From Echinarachnius parma (taxonomy: Eukaryota; Echinodermata; Echinoidea; Clypeasteroida; Echinarachniidae), in contig JBAMJV010007717.1 in NCBI GenBank assembly GCA_037951105.1, forward strand, positions 54,603-118,602: DNA of 64,000 nucleotides. Direction: 5' to 3'. A model generated the notes under the pieces. It was not told where the DNA came from, did no database searches, and saw only the letters and a program-made list of their open reading frames with translations. The first letter of the stretch is position 1. The number at the start of each line of letters is the position of its first letter. Made by a program: the position numbers and the translations under genes. This document shows, piece after piece, positions 1-12,000 of this stretch.

Positions 1-765
1 GCCACATTATTTATGATACAACAACATGAATAAAGTATTCCAGATGTAGAAAAGACGGCCAATTCCCGATGTAGCGAAGCGACCGAGAGGGGGAAGGGTG
101 ATGGGAGGGTGTGATGGTAGGTGGGTGCTTGCCCCTGCAATGCTGAAATTATGCAATCTGGTGCATACTTAGGAAGGAAATTTGTCTTGACATAAAGTAA
201 AATCTTTTTTCAATCACTGGTATCGAATAAGATATAAGCCATGATTTAAATGTTATTGTGGGGGGGGGGGGGGGGGGGGGCTTAAGCCCCCACCCGTTCG
301 CCAGTGATATAGAGGGATCAATTAATAATATATATGTTTTCAGTGTTCACAGTTTAACAACCGAATTGCACATAAATACAGACATTTTATAAATTCATTT
401 AGTAAAGAACAATACAATTATATCATGCAACTATTGCATAATTATACCGAAAATAAAAAACAGTATAAATGTTTCTTTCTGACAAAAAATTAGTTACAAT
501 GACACGAGAAAAGCGGTGTTTCCAGCATTTGGTTGGTTGCACAGTTGGTTATAAATTAACTAGAATAGATCCCTTTAATCAACTGGACAAAATGGAAGTA
601 AGAAGATGATAAGTACTAAACTAATTAAGAATTACGAATAGGCCTAAAAAAATACCCCTCAAAAAAAGTTCGGAAACTCAAGCTTGATCGATTTTTACCT
701 CTTTTCTTATAAAATAATTTAGGTTATATTTGGTATCACTTGAAAGGGCATATATTCATCTTTAA
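1..765. other. Non-coding, nothing recognised
   Basis: AT-rich sequence with one long G homopolymer around 259-280. No exon, element or RNA gene could be supported. Confidence 0.5.
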
Positions 766-1158
766 AGGGATAGTTGAGGTTCGGTATAGAGGGCGCTACA
801 CATAATAATTTTGTGTGTGAGATAATACAAAACTGAGTGTCAAATTTGAAAGAGCATACAATTTAAATGACAGAATAAACTTTATTTGATCAAAATCGGT
901 TCAGAAACGGCTGAAATATCCATAAACGTAACCATTTGTAATAAATGCGGGGCCCCACAACTATTCGATAATTTTGAACCAACCGTTAATTTTTTTTTTA
1001 AATGCTTCCTCTTTTCAAAATTTGTTGAAAAAAGTTTTGTAATAGTTGTTGATCATTTTCGAGCATGGTGGAGTTTGTACTGTAATGGTGCAGATTTTGG
1101 TTACTAAAATTTAGTTTGACCAAAACTGTACTCTCTTCACCATAACTCAACTATCACT
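766..1158. mobile_element. TTAA-flanked MITE, family 1 (shortened copy)
   Basis: Bounded by TTAA on both sides, with ends AGGGATAGTTGAG and CAACTATCACT. Its interior matches the elements at 11797-12347, 29669-30206 and 56189-56728: a segment about a TTTATTTGATCAAAATCGG motif, and a GGGGCCCCAC palindrome. It is non-coding; the short open frame across it is not a gene. Confidence 0.7.
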
Positions 1159-2400
1159 TTAAAATGATACCAATTTCGTAAGCATCATAAGTATAGGGTA
1201 TGCGCAGTATATTTAAGAATGGGGGAAGTTAAGAAGTGAAATGTCGCAAAATGCGCCAACAAGCTTCAGTCGGAAGGTCAAGGTCTATCTCAAGTTCAAA
1301 TTCTTTCGATGACGAGTTTCTTGACAATAAAGAGATACTGTTGAATACGGTATCAGAAGAAAGCCTGTTCAATTATCTTTCCCATGACACCTCACTTGTA
1401 ATGATTATGAAAGCCGGGTATGTACAGTAACGGTGAATATTGGGCAGGATCGAGAGCGAAATGTAACAAAAATGCATTTGATTGTGTGAAATTAAAGGCG
1501 TTGCATCCAAAAATGTTTTTTTGTGGAGATATCTGAGAACTTTACTTTACATAATCATTATGAAATTCAACATCATGTGGAAGCGTGTTAATTTTTCAAT
1601 AAAATGATGCCCCATTCGTAATGGTTATGCGATTGAGGTGTGTGCAGTATCTCTGAATGTATGTGGCTCAAAATTACATGTTGCAAAGTGCCAAGTTTTG
1701 CCGTTTGATATGTGCTAAACAGGGCATACCCACACGATCAAAGAGGGCGCTAATATGCCAGTTCTGGCCAGTTTTCGTAGGTTTAGGGAAATTTGATGCA
1801 TTTTCAATACATCAAGTTGGAGAGTTTTCTTGTACTGCACACACACATGCAGCATAATCATTACAAATGAGATCATATTAAAGATAAATTAACGAGCTTT
1901 CCGATAGTGCAAAATGTAAAAATTAGTTATGATTAATTCTTGAAACAAGAAGCCACGGTATTAAATTCATAGCAATATTGCGCCCCCATATACGGCTTTA
2001 CTGCACACACCCCAATAGCATAATTATTACAGGTGAGGCATAATTTTAAGGGAAAAAAAACATGCTTTTACATGATGACAATTTGACAATAAGAGTGATA
2101 TAATCGATCAAAGTTGAGTTTCCGAACCTTTTATTAATTGTTTTTACCTTCCATGGGATAGTGGCCGATCCATTTATATGAATTCTAAAAATTGTTTGTT
2201 GTTTCAGATGGTTGTCCTCCATCCAACTTGCCTGAAAAAAAAAGAACAAGGAAAGATTAATAGATGCACATCGGTAAGCGGATAGGAGGGGGAAGACCGT
2301 TACACTTTAACAAATAAAGGTTCACAAGATATGCACCCTACCGTTGTAGTAATAGCAGCACCCTTTAGACTGCAATTCCACCCATCGACATTAGGTCATA
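1159..2400. repeat. Intergenic region with inverted repeats, no gene seen
   Basis: A segment with GTGTGTGCAGTA and AATGATTATGC-like words occurs forward near 1600-1660 and inverted near 1826-1890 and 2001-2075, suggesting decayed foldback or MITE copies. No coding signal, RNA gene or splice-bounded exon was recognised. Confidence 0.45.
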
Positions 2401-2419
2401 TCCTAACCATATATGAGTT

Positions 2420-3290
2420 TGAGTTTGAGTTTGATGTTTTATTATCCAAATAAAAAGTACATCAATATAACAATCAAATGTCAATGTGTAACATAAATAT
2501 TAAAAGGATAATTGGGACCAGAAAATAGCATTAAATGCTAATCGTGTCTGGTACCATTAACACACATAAGTAGCGTAGCAATGAGAATATCATAAATAAT
2601 GAATAACTGTTGAATACATACTTAAACTACAAGCTATTCTACATCTAAGCTAATATAAGTTCTGTGATTAAATACAAATCTTTGGTATTTAACACTAAAT
2701 AAAAAGATAAAGGATTATATAACGTAATATTTACAAAAAGGCAAGAACCTCGGTAAAAAGTTCAAAACAATTATTCTATTAACATTTGTGATATTAGAGT
2801 TCTACGAAAGCAAGACACTGATGCTTTCTCCCGTACAGATAGTGGTAAATCATTCCAAAAGCATGTGCCTCTGAATGACACTGAAAATTTACCCTGCGTA
2901 GTCCTTACTTTAGGCACACTCAACTTCTTACTTTCCCTTTGTCTTGTCTCATATTGGTGCTCTATAAAACAGCAATACTGAATTAGAGACTGAGGCAATT
3001 TATCATTTAATAATTGATACATAAAAACACAAATAGATAGTTTATGGAGTTGATACACATTCAATAATTTTAACTCCTGAAATATCGGTTTTGAATGAGT
3101 CCTAATTGGACTAAATGTTATGACTCTTAGTGCCATCTTTTGGCTTAATAATAAACACTTCATGTGTATTTCATAGTTACTTCCCCAAACCTCAATTCCA
3201 TATGTTGCTACAACGGTCTGCACCCTCAAGTATGATGTTCTGTATTGGTTCGAACCATACACCACCCTGTGGTATAGTCCTTTTTAGGAC
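2420..3290 (-). mobile_element. LINE fragment, 3' end of the reverse transcriptase ORF
   Basis: A 164-codon minus-strand frame (2771-3265) reads YGIEVWGSNYE, LLSQKMALRVITFS, FQELKLLNVYQLHKL and CFWNDLPLSVREK. This layout is typical of the region after the palm domain in CR1/L2-type non-LTR reverse transcriptases. The 5' part is absent. The 3' flank to about 2430 is AT-rich. Confidence 0.75.
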
Positions 3291-3400
3291 TATTCTACTG
3301 TAGAAAGAATACCAACAGTCCTTCACATAACTCTCCAATTCTCCTCTCTTACATGGTGCAACCGCAAATCACACGTATTATCTACACCAACACGGAAGCC
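3270..3400. repeat. Flanking repeat copy 1 with a GTCCT/AGGAC hairpin
   Basis: Holds TAGTCCTTTTTAGGACTA, then AAGAATACCAACAGTCCTT and a CACACGTATTA end. The same words, in the same order, recur at 5325-5500 on the other side of the LINE. Confidence 0.55.
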
Positions 3401-3539
3401 GATACTTACTTCTTCTTCTTCTTCGGGTTAATCTGCCTCCTTAAATCCTGAAGATTCTTGCAGATACTGTGTGTGTGTGTGTGCATACACAGTGTGCGCA
3501 TGTGCTTATTTACAAAGTGCAAGTAAAAGTCTAGTCCAG

Positions 3540-5290
3540 TGTTTACTTCGTTCCTTCCGTCAGGTGGCGACGGAAGGCCTCCACAGATGGCGCCAGGACA
3601 ACCTCTAAGGGAAGGGCATTCCACTGACGAGCTGTTCGAGGGAAGTATGACTGCTGATGTTGATCAGTTCTGGAATGTGGGATCATGTAGCAGAACAGTC
3701 GTGTGGCTCTTGTCATCCGGTTGATGTCTGCTGTTTGGATGTACTGATTTGTGTTGATGTCTACCAGCGAGTGATGCATATTGTACAGCATTGTGAGACG
3801 GTGGATTTCTATTCTCTTTTGAAGGGAGGCCCATCCAAGCTGGCTCAACATATCTCAGACACTACTGGTGTTGTGGTAGTGATTCAGCACATACCTAGCC
3901 GCTTGTCTCTGGACCATCTCCAACTGTTGTATGCATCCCACGGTGTACGGGTCCCAGTCGGTGCATCCATACTCAAGGAGAGGGCGTACAAGAGCCTGGT
4001 AAGCTGTTGTCTTGAGTTGGGTTGAATGAACTCACAGGTTCCTTCTGAGCAATTCTAGGGCGTTGTTAGCCTTCTGACAGATGTTCGAGATGTTTTGTTT
4101 CCAGTTGAGGTCAGAGGTGATGGTTACTCCAAGGTATTTGGCCGATGACACAGAATCCAGAATTTCACCGTTCAGAGAGTACTGATGTACGAATCTGGTA
4201 TTCCTCCTGGTGACTGTTATTGCATGGCATTTCCTTGAATTTAGTTCCATCATCCATTTCCTTGACCAGCTACTAAAGGTGTCCAGGTCTTGTTGGAGCA
4301 GCCTAGCATCTTCTGGAGCCTGGGTGATCATGTACTTAATGGCATCATCTGCAAACAGTCTAACTTTGGAGGAGAGTTGGTCAGGTAGGTCGTTTATGTA
4401 GAAGAGAAAGAGGCATGGTCCCAGCACAGATCCTTAGGGTACACCGGACACGACTTCTGCATCAGATGAGGTACATCCATCCAAGACAACTTGTTGTTTC
4501 CTGTTGTGGAGAAAGCTGGAAATCCATTTTATGTTTTTGCCTCTAACTCCATAGAAATCCATCTTCTGGAGAAGCCTCTTGTCTGGAAGTAGGTCAGCAG
4601 GTGGTCTGTCTCATTGGTGAAGACTGACTTGAACTGGTTGTTCAGTGCTTCTGCTTTGTCCTTCGGGCTTGTCACATTTTGGTTGTCTGTCTTCAGCATA
4701 GGAATTCGGCTACGGTCTGTTATGCTGTTCTTCACAAATCTCCATAACTTTCGCATTCCCTCGTACTGGTTTGAGTCATCATCAGATGTGAAGATAGATT
4801 CGAGGTGGTTACAGTATGCTTGTCGTGCTTCTGATTGGATTCTGTGTTTCAGTTCTAGCAGTTCGTCCTCCAAAAGGAGAGGAACAGGGTTGTGTTCCTT
4901 CTTCATCCGACTGGCTTTCTTGTGTAGTCTATCCCTGCGCTTGATGAGTCGTCTGATGTCTGGAGTGATCCATGGTATGTCATGTTTACCGCGAGGCATC
5001 TTCTTGGGAACGAATTTCTCAGACCCCTGACTTGAATAGCACCCACAGTTCATTGACTGATGCAGTACTCGACTTCTATGATATGTTGTCTGCTACATGC
5101 TGCATATGTTCTGCATAACCAACCCAGTCAGCTTTCTTGTACAGGGGTACCTTCCGTTTTGCTTCGTGTCTTCGTGGGGGCCGCAAGTCAAATTCAGCCA
5201 AAGGACAGTCATGGTCTGAAATTCCTGCCACAACCTGACGACGGACAGTCAACCTGTTCGAAACGTCGAGCCCCTCCTACCACAAACCTC
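3540..5290 (-). pseudogene. Degraded Jockey/CR1-like LINE ORF2
   Basis: Minus-strand fragments in order: endonuclease C-terminus (GISDHDCPLAEFDLRP, about 5170-5240), the linker before the reverse transcriptase (4529-5053; PWITPDIRRLIKRRDRLHKK), the palm region with FADD (4032-4427; GPCLFLFYINDLP then RLFADDA), and the C-terminus (3543-3851; PRTARQWNALPLEVV). The GVPQGS motif has a stop in place of the Gln codon (about 4433), part of the early palm is deleted near 4530-4560, and there are further stops near 4030 and 3850. It is a dead copy. Confidence 0.82.
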
Positions 5291-5324
5291 TCCTTACAAT
5301 AACTATACCGGCGCTGTAGTTCTT

Positions 5325-5500
5325 ATCAGAACTACAAGCTCAAGAAAGAATACCAACAGTCCTTTCCAGGACTACCAAACAGTCCTTTCTAGGACTACCA
5401 CAATCCTTTTTAGGACTATCCTCGATCAACAGTCCTTCTCAGGACTCACTAATCCTCTCCTTATACATGGTGTAACAGCAAACCACACGTATTAAGTAAA
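5325..5500. repeat. Flanking repeat copy 2 with four GTCCT...AGGAC hairpins
   Basis: Four short inverted repeats of the form AGTCCTTTYYAGGACTA in about 110 bp, preceded by GTAGTTCTTATCAGAACTAC and followed by the CACACGTATTA end shared with 3270-3400. Confidence 0.6.
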
Positions 5501-5853
5501 CGTTTGTTGTAGGGTTGTAGATACATTTTCGACGCTAGAACAAACAATGGCAATTGCGAACATAGTAAAGGAATAACTAATAAAACGATACAACACAACC
5601 AAAGAACCAAACTTGGACAGTCAAGTTCTATATAGGGATGCTTGGTGTTGAGCTGCATGCGTACACGATATCAACAGAGTTCAAGTTGTTGAACGTTGAA
5701 ACAAAACCAGGAGAACGTTTGTTCAGACCTAAACTAATCATTACCTAATAATATATAGTGACCTTTGTAAGGTCCGGAAGATTTCATGCGTGTGCTGAAA
5801 TTTCCAGTGCGTTTGTAGCGTGAGGGAGTTATGTACAATGTGTACTCTCTCAC
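5501..5853. other. No feature recognised
   Basis: Between the LINE flank and the last CCP exon. No exon with a domain signature or splice borders was seen here. Confidence 0.4.
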
Positions 5854-6045
5854 CTTTACACGTTGGGGCCGGGCCCGACCACTTGGCACTTGTCCCGTCT
5901 TTATTGAGTCTACAAACCACCTCAAGGTTTTTCTTTGACGGTGCAAAGCCAGCGTCACAAGTATAACTAGCTCTGCTGCCTACAGTCAGGGCAGCTACAG
6001 ATACACCACCATTCTCGGGACGTGCTGGCTTGTCGCATGTAACCT
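5854..6045 (-). CDS. CCP/sushi domain exon (most downstream one seen)
   Basis: A 192-nt, phase 1-1 exon. Reads [40 protein letters not shown] and WSGPAPTCK, then a GTGAGAG donor. The intact donor means at least one more exon should follow at lower coordinates; I could not find it in 1-5853, so it may lie outside the window. Confidence 0.86.
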
Positions 6046-9000
6046 CTGAAAGCGGAAACGGATAAACACAATTAGAGCTAAGGTAGCTAAGTCTAATAAT
6101 CCGGTTAATGTAGACGGAATGAAATGACACGGGCTGCTCTAATTTTACTTTACAAATAATACGGAAGACGGAACATGGAATATTGTCTCTTCAAACATAT
6201 GATATAATATTTGTTTTTACTGTAGTCACATGTTGGTGTCTCATCTAACCAGTGGTCGCTATTGCGCCATGTCGACTATTAAACCACCTAAACGAAATAT
6301 CTTTAGAAAGCATACCTTGTACAATACTCATCAGTAGGCTACTTACTCTCAACAAAGATTGTGTAGCTTCCAGAGCACGTGTTCCCGACACTGTCCGTGG
6401 CCTTACACGTTATCACACAGGGCCCAGGTGCTATGGGGTACCTCCCGGGAGTAGGCTCGCACTCAACGGTGACCGGCCCACTGACGTCTTGAGCGGTCAG
6501 GCCTTCGATGTTCCAGGGGTAAAAACGTGCCCCATCAGTGATGTACAGATAAATGTCGTCTCGCTTTTCGATGGCCGGGCACGTTTTGTCTGACAAAAAC
6601 AATAGTAAATTAAATAATTTCAATTAGTTGAATATAAATAGTATAAATACATACATGATATTATGTAAATATTGGCACGTTCTCGACTTTAGCCTTCATT
6701 GTCCATGTTGTCCAACCCTTGTTGGCGGTTCTTCCGACCACGATGCGAATATGCCGATTTTATTTTCGTTACTGAGTCCCTTTAAAGTGAATATCACTTT
6801 GCATTTTCGCTAATTTCTCGGCCAAATTAACTTGAATTTTTCACACATTACTTTCTGGACATATCAGATAACACCAATACACATTTTTATTAACAACGCG
6901 TCAACGAAGTTACTAGATCCCTTTAACATTATCCGTTGATGGAACAATTATAGTTACATGTGACACAACTGGTACCTCTATGTTATAACATGATGCAATA
7001 CTATGGTTTCCGTTGACAAGGACAGAAATGCACAAACATTTAACAAATACTGGTCTATCAGACAACATACAATCATGTTCATGAATTCCTGTTCTGACCT
7101 TTTGTGAGTTTGTGTATGTACTACGTGTTTAAAGAGAGCAACGCAAATGGGATTCCAACGGGATTCGAACCCGAGACCTCCGGATTGCTAGACCTGTGCT
7201 CTTACCGACTGAGCTTTAGAAAACCCTAGTACGGCGCTCGTCCCTGAAACCCGAAGGATAGAAATCAACTTGGGGATATATGCGAGGGATCACCGAAGTG
7301 ATGCAGCTATAATTAATTCAAACATATAAAGAAACTGACCAGAAATATAATGTGATTAAAAGAGAGCAAAGAAATGGGATTCCAACGGGATTCGAACCCG
7401 AGACCTCCGGATTGCTAGACCGGTGCTCTTACCGACTGAGTTATAGAAAACCCTAGTACGACACTCGTCCCTGAAACCCCTTAATTTCCATTGCTCGAGT
7501 GGTCATAAGCTATTATAAACCTGACATAAACCCGAATGATAGAAATCAACTTGGGAATATATGCGAGGGATCATCGACGTGATGCAGTTTTTACAAAATA
7601 ATTAATTCAAACATATAGAAAAACTGACCAGAAATATAATGTTATTAAAAGAGAGCAATGGAAATGGGATTCCAACGGGATTCGAACCCGAGACCTCCAG
7701 TTTGCTAGACAGGTGCTCTTACCGACTGAACCCTAGTACGGCGCTCGTCCCTGAAACCCCTTAATTTGCATTGCTCGAGTGGTCAGAAGCTATTATAAAC
7801 CCGAAGTATAGAAATCAACTTGGGGATATATGCGAGGGATCACCGAAGTGATGCATTTTTTTTAAAAATAATTAATTTAAACATAATTATAGAGAAACTG
7901 ACCAGAAATATAATGTGATTAAAAGAAAGCAAAGAAAATGGGATTCCTACCCGATTCGAACCCGAGACCTCCAGTTTGCTAGACTGGTGCTCTTACCGAC
8001 TGAGCTATAAAAACCCCTTAATTTTCATTGCTCGAGTGGTCATATGATATGCTATTACAAACCAGAAGGATAGAAATCAACTTGGGGATATATGCGAGGG
8101 ATCACCGAAGTGATGCAGCTTTTTAAAAATAATTAACTCAAACAATTAGAGAAACCGACCAGAAATATCATGTGATTAAAAGACAGCAAATAAAATGGGA
8201 TTCGAACCAGAGACCTCCGGATTGCTAGACCGGTACTCTTACCGACTGAGCTACTAGGTGTTTAAAACACATTTCACAGTTTTCATTCATTCATGTCATG
8301 TCGAAATTAAAACAGATATTGCCGAACGATGTACTTCTTTGTAGGTCTCTCTCAAAACTTTGTGTGTGGCCATTTATTCGCTGATCTTAAAGGGATCTAG
8401 TAACTTTGTTGGCAAGTGCAAAAAGTTATTTCCACATAGTATAATGTGTGAAATTCCACGTAATAATTGTTTTTCTTTTTTTTCTTTTCTGAGAAATGAG
8501 CAAAAACCCTAACTCATTGTTCTCACTTTACAAAGTAAGAAGAATGTCATATCTGAACACGTCAATCGTAAATATCTTTTGAACAAAATGGAAATTTGAA
8601 AAACCGAAACCTGTCCCGTGCTTTTATTGTTAATATGAATATGATGAGGTAGAAGAGAACCACTAGAGTTCCAAGTAAGTTCCAAGTAAGTCCCTTTCAG
8701 GTACCACTTGTGTTTCATTTCTTGGCAAATCCCATGTTGCTTGATCTCTATATGTCTATCTATAGAAACAAAGGACGCGACTTTGAAATAAACTGGTATA
8801 GGGTGAAGTTGTGAGTAGCATGTGCATTTCACACATTTTAGGAAAGGAAATGCGTTGTATTTTCGACAGTACAGCATTTTATGGAATATAAAAACCACAC
8901 CACTGTCAAAAGTGGGGAAAGTCTGTAAATATTCTTTAATGAAAATATGTGCGGTGGGTATGTTTTCCCCTCCTTACTCAAACAATTCCCTCTAAGACTT

Positions 9001-12000
9001 TACGCAAGTTCTCTATCATATTCCCCCAATACTCACCGACACATGTAGGTGGTTCGTCAGACCATGTGGCGCTTTTGCCATCTTCACCGAGTCTACAAAC
9101 CACCTCAAGGTTATCCGTTGATGAAGCGAAGCCAGAATTACAAGTATATCTAGCTGTGCCACCTACAGTCAAGGCATTCCCGGAGACACCACCATGCTTG
9201 GGACCTACCGATTTGTCACAAGTAACCTCTGGAAGGAAAGGAAAACCACAATTAAAATATAAGGTGAGTACGTTTAATTTCTGGTACATGTCAACCAGTT
9301 GTTCGTGACAAGGGCCACGTCAGTCCCGTAGCAAAAATGTTCATGTTCCCCTATGCTTCAAAGAAACTATATTACATTGATTTGGTGGTATGAAGCATAT
9401 ACTTCTTTTTCGATCCAGTCGATAATGAAAACAAATTTGAAGTATACATCATTTACTGGATGTATATTTAAATATACAAGGTGGCCCCCAAAAACGGAAC
9501 GGGCATTTCCCAAAATATAGTAACATAATTATTATGATAAATCAGATAGAGTGTCCTTTCCAATGAATAACGATACCAAGAACAATAATTTTGAACGAGT
9601 AGTTTTTGTTGTATAGGACGTCTTAAGTGAGACCATGTCAGGTTTCCGTTTTTGTCATTTTGTATCAAGTCACTGCTTGATGAACCGCCCTTCCTGCCCG
9701 TCATAGCACTAAACAATTGTGCCCATTCTGAATGCACCCTAACAATGGCGCACGTATTCGCAGTAAGTGCGATTTATCAAGCGCTGGCTTGGTAAAAATT
9801 GACAAAAAAGGGAACCTGACATGGTGTCACTCACAGTGCCCTAAAACAAAAACTACACGACCAAATTGACTGTTCGTGGTATCATCTTTCATTGGAAAAG
9901 ACACCATATCCGATGGACATAATCATGTTGTGACTATATTTTGGGAAGTGCCGCGTTCCGTCTTTTGGGGTTAGTGCTATACCCTCAAAATCTCAGTTCG
10001 AAGACAATACTAGTAATATTTCAATTACCTGTGGTAGGGCCACTCCCGTATAGCTCCATTCTCATGCTGATGTGTCCATTCCATGTAACTGGTAGCAAAC
10101 GCACGTACCGGCACTCAACCTGGGCTGGGAAGTTATTCCGAACCACCGTGTCAAAATCAGTGTTGCCCGAGAAGACCTGTGCAAAAAACCCAAAACGAAG
10201 TTAAATTAAATAAATTAAAGACAACAACAATAGTATAATGATAATGCAGGTAGCGCAGAAATGATATGCCTTTAAAATGAAGGGATCTAAATGCCACTGT
10301 TATAATCCACAACACTTACTTGGAACTGTAGCGGAAACATTGTTGCATTCGAATACAAAAAAGAAGCATGGAACATATGTCGGTTTTCCTAATTTTTGTT
10401 TCGTTAGAAATATACTTACGATTGGAGTGTTCGCATTTAAAAGTCTCTTTGCAAGGAGAAGTAAAATAACGAATCAAAGGTGAATATTATTACGTCAAGA
10501 AAAAAGGTAAAATATAAATGCAGCTATAGCTGATACAAGGAGAGTCATTATATCTACAATATGAATAAAAAATAAAAAAACACTTCAGTCATAAAAGGCA
10601 TAACAATGTCTTTATTTCACAAACGTTCTAATGTTTTTTCATCAAACAGTCTCATCATGTACCTTACAGCCAATAAAGTAGGAAACACAAATTCTTCAAC
10701 CAAATGACTCAACTTATTAGAAGTCATAATTGACAAACTTTAAGTTACTACATCAACAACAAAATTCGTCCCTGAAAAATCCTTATTTTGAACCTCACAG
10801 GTGGGAAGGCATTAGCATTAATAACATGGAACTTACTACATCAGTTCCAGATGTATCTTTCACTGTTTCAAATGTCACGCCATCCAAGCTGTAGGTGACC
10901 TTGTAGCTTTTCACCCACTGGGCAACACCCGGACGTCCTTGTGTTGCCAAGGCAACGACTCGATAGGGATAGTTCAGATCAACCTATAATGTGACAGTCA
11001 AGTACATTGAGTTATTCCATGTCTACATTAATTTTTAACATTACTTCTTTCCCATTGGTAACGATGTAATAGTTTTGAAAGACTGTACATACTAAGTTCC
11101 CAAACTCTCTTTCGTTGATGGTTTTACACAAGCATGCACTTGAAATGTTGTAATTTGTAAGTCGTGTTCATGGTATTACGTTATTTAATCTTAAATCACA
11201 TATTCATATTACGTTCTGTATCATCTCCATATATTTTAAGGTAAGGGAAAGAACAAGTAAATCGGTATGCTATCAAAGAAAATGATGGAATTATAGATGA
11301 AGATATGAACATAACATGTTTCCAATCGTGAACAATAAAATTTGCTAATTCATGAAGGATTTAATGAGCTGCGAAAGACCTAGAATATAATGCAACATTC
11401 CATTTTTATTGACAATCCGTACATGAAGATAAATATGAAGTGCTTCAACACAAGATATCAAACATGGCAACCTACTAGTTTGTACACGAATGAGGTACAA
11501 AACAAGTTACTCTAACCTGAATCCACTGGTTTCTGTCATTTTTCTTCGCAATCCAAGCTCCCTTCGAATTGGCGGTAAGAACTGCATTTAACCGGCCATA
11601 GCTGGGTTTCCAATCTCCGTTGTACTCGCTCGATGCGGTCAAACGCGAATCAGGAATGGATTTAGACTCAAGTCCGAGGGGAATATCTTTTGTAGATGTA
11701 ATAGAACATATTGTAAAAAGAATTATGCTATAATCCGTTCCTTATTAGATCGAAAAATAATGTAATAACTCCTACGAATATTATCAGGAGTATTAAAGGG
11801 ATAGTTGAGTTCTGGTAAAGAGAATTTTTGGTCAAATTGAATTTTAGTAACCAAAATCTGCACCATTATATTACAAACTAATAGTTATAACTCGAAAGGA
11901 ATTCAAAATTACAAATGACTTAGTAAAGAGCCTGTTATCATTCAAAAGAGCCGTTAAAATCAAGAGGGCGCTCTCTAAACACTCATCGGTTTCAACCATT

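Noticed and set aside
886-1107. 73-codon plus-strand frame
   Set aside because: It lies fully inside the family 1 MITE, whose sister copies do not keep the frame.
4210-5030. Plus-strand frames opposite the LINE
   Set aside because: They are antisense to clear reverse-transcriptase fragments.
7147-8262. Functional tRNA genes
   Set aside because: Acceptor stems pair poorly, one copy lacks part of the D arm, and all share SINE-like spacers.
8509-8898. 129-codon minus-strand frame
   Set aside because: It overlaps the family 2 MITE and has no recognisable domain or splice-supported border.
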